Assembly (NCBI GenBank): GCA_947445045.1 | Contig: CANFCA010000065.1 | Coordinates: forward strand, 1 to 6,519 | Length of the DNA stretch: 6,519 bases | Reading direction: 5' to 3' | Origin: Gallionellaceae bacterium | Lineage (GTDB): Bacteria; Pseudomonadota; Gammaproteobacteria; Burkholderiales; Gallionellaceae | Part shown: piece by piece, positions 5,787 through 6,519 of the stretch | How positions within the stretch are numbered: position 1 is the stretch's first letter | Layout of the letters: each line of letters opens with the position of its first letter | The notes under the pieces: model-generated | What the model saw: the letters and a program-made list of their open reading frames with translations, nothing else | What the model was told of the DNA's origin: nothing | The model's database searches: none | Made by a program: the position numbers and the translations under genes

Positions 5787-6519
5787 ATGCCACAATATCG
5801 TTCACGTACTTCCACACATGGTCGCAACATGGCTGGTGCACGCTCTTTGTGGCGCGCGACTGGCATGAAAGACGGCGACTTCGGCAAGCCCATCATCGCT
5901 ATCTCCAATTCATTCACCCAATTTGTGCCAGGTCACGTACATCTAAAAGACCTAGGGCAAATGGTGGCGCGCGAGATTGAGAAGGCGGGCGGCATCGCCA
6001 AGGAGTTCAACACCATCGCGGTGGATGACGGCATCGCCATGGGCCACGACGGCATGTTGTATTCCTTGCCTTCGCGCGACCTCATCGCGGATTCGGTGGA
6101 GTATATGTGCAATGCGCATTGCGCCGATGCGCTGGTGTGCATTTCCAATTGCGACAAAATTACGCCGGGCATGTTGATGGCGGCGATGCGTCTGAACATC
6201 CCCGTGGTGTTCGTTTCCGGCGGGCCGATGGAAGCAGGCAAGGTGACCTTGAAAGGTAAAGTCGTTGGGCTAGATTTGGTCGATGCGATGGTGGCAGCGG
6301 CAGACAGCAATGTGAGCGATGCGGATGTGGATGCGATTGAACGGTCTGCTTGCCCAACGTGTGGCTCTTGTTCGGGCATGTTCACTGCCAATTCGATGAA
6401 CTGTTTGACCGAAGCGTTGGGATTGTCGTTACCGGGCAACGGTTCATTGGTGGCAACGCATGCTGAACGTAAACAATTATTCCTGCGTGCAGGCCGCACC
6501 ATTGTTGAACTGTGCAAAC
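5787..6519 (+). CDS. ilvD: Dihydroxy-acid dehydratase, N-terminal part (runs off the window)
   Basis: The first 244 residues of an enzyme usually about 610-620 long; the frame stays open to the last base. IlvD removes water from 2,3-dihydroxy acids to give the 2-keto acid precursors of valine, isoleucine, leucine and pantothenate, using an iron-sulfur cluster and Mg. The start [19 protein letters not shown] aligns with E. coli IlvD from residue 1. Visible functional residues: D81 in VDDGIAMGH (Mg), C122 with D123 and K124 in [12 protein letters not shown] (cluster ligand, metal ligand and the lysine carbamylated in characterised relatives), and C195 in [17 protein letters not shown] (cluster ligand). 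[10 protein letters not shown] (41-50) has no cysteine, as in the E. coli-type subgroup. It is transcribed divergently from the cysteine synthase cluster across a 206-bp gap. Confidence 0.97.
   Translation, partial: MPQYRSRTSTHGRNMAGARSLWRATGMKDGDFGKPIIAISNSFTQFVPGHVHLKDLGQMVAREIEKAGGIAKEFNTIAVDDGIAMGHDGMLYSLPSRDLIADSVEYMCNAHCADALVCISNCDKITPGMLMAAMRLNIPVVFVSGGPMEAGKVTLKGKVVGLDLVDAMVAAADSNVSDADVDAIERSACPTCGSCSGMFTANSMNCLTEALGLSLPGNGSLVATHAERKQLFLRAGRTIVELCK

Noticed and set aside
5933..6517. 194-residue open frame on the minus strand
   Set aside because: It lies wholly opposite ilvD, whose protein is clearly conserved; the antisense frame has no recognisable domain and is a shadow.

Overview
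The window looks like ordinary chromosomal DNA of a proteobacterium, most likely a betaproteobacterium. This rests on an IlvD and a phosphatidylserine decarboxylase close to the E. coli versions, and on paired short palindromic repeats of the ATTCCC-N8-GGGAAT kind that I associate with beta- and gammaproteobacteria. I cannot name the genus from sequence alone. Gene density is high, and no mobile element, CRISPR array, tRNA or rRNA is visible.

Layout: six genes on the minus strand and one on the plus strand. From the right, a divergent promoter region (about 5581-5786) separates plus-strand ilvD (5787 to the window end, incomplete) from a minus-strand cluster: a CysK/CysM-type cysteine synthase (5580-4696), a short spermidine-synthase-fold protein (4667-3927) and an RlmN/Cfr-family radical SAM methyltransferase (3930-2800). 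The last two overlap by the four bases ATGA. The methyltransferase reading frame runs into a pair of inverted REP-like repeats (2799-2866), which supply its last 21 codons and its stop. After a 118-bp gap with a perfect TATAAT come phosphatidylserine decarboxylase (2681-1833, GTG start) and a DEDDy 3'-5' exonuclease (1814-1170), probably one transcript. A 254-bp gap with several inverted repeats (916-1169) precedes an exported formylglycine-generating-enzyme-fold protein (915-127) that lacks the catalytic cysteines of that enzyme. A hairpin lies just after its stop.

How they work together: IlvD serves branched-chain amino acid synthesis and the cysteine synthase serves sulfur assimilation. 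The next two genes are S-adenosylmethionine-type folds, so a loose cysteine to methionine to SAM link is possible, but that is inference. Psd makes phosphatidylethanolamine at the inner membrane.

I do not see a clear undescribed system. The items most worth a second look are the repeat-encoded protein tail, the compensatory base changes between the two repeat copies, the divergent RlmN and spermidine-synthase paralogs in a coupled pair, and the nested inverted repeats in the 916-1169 gap.
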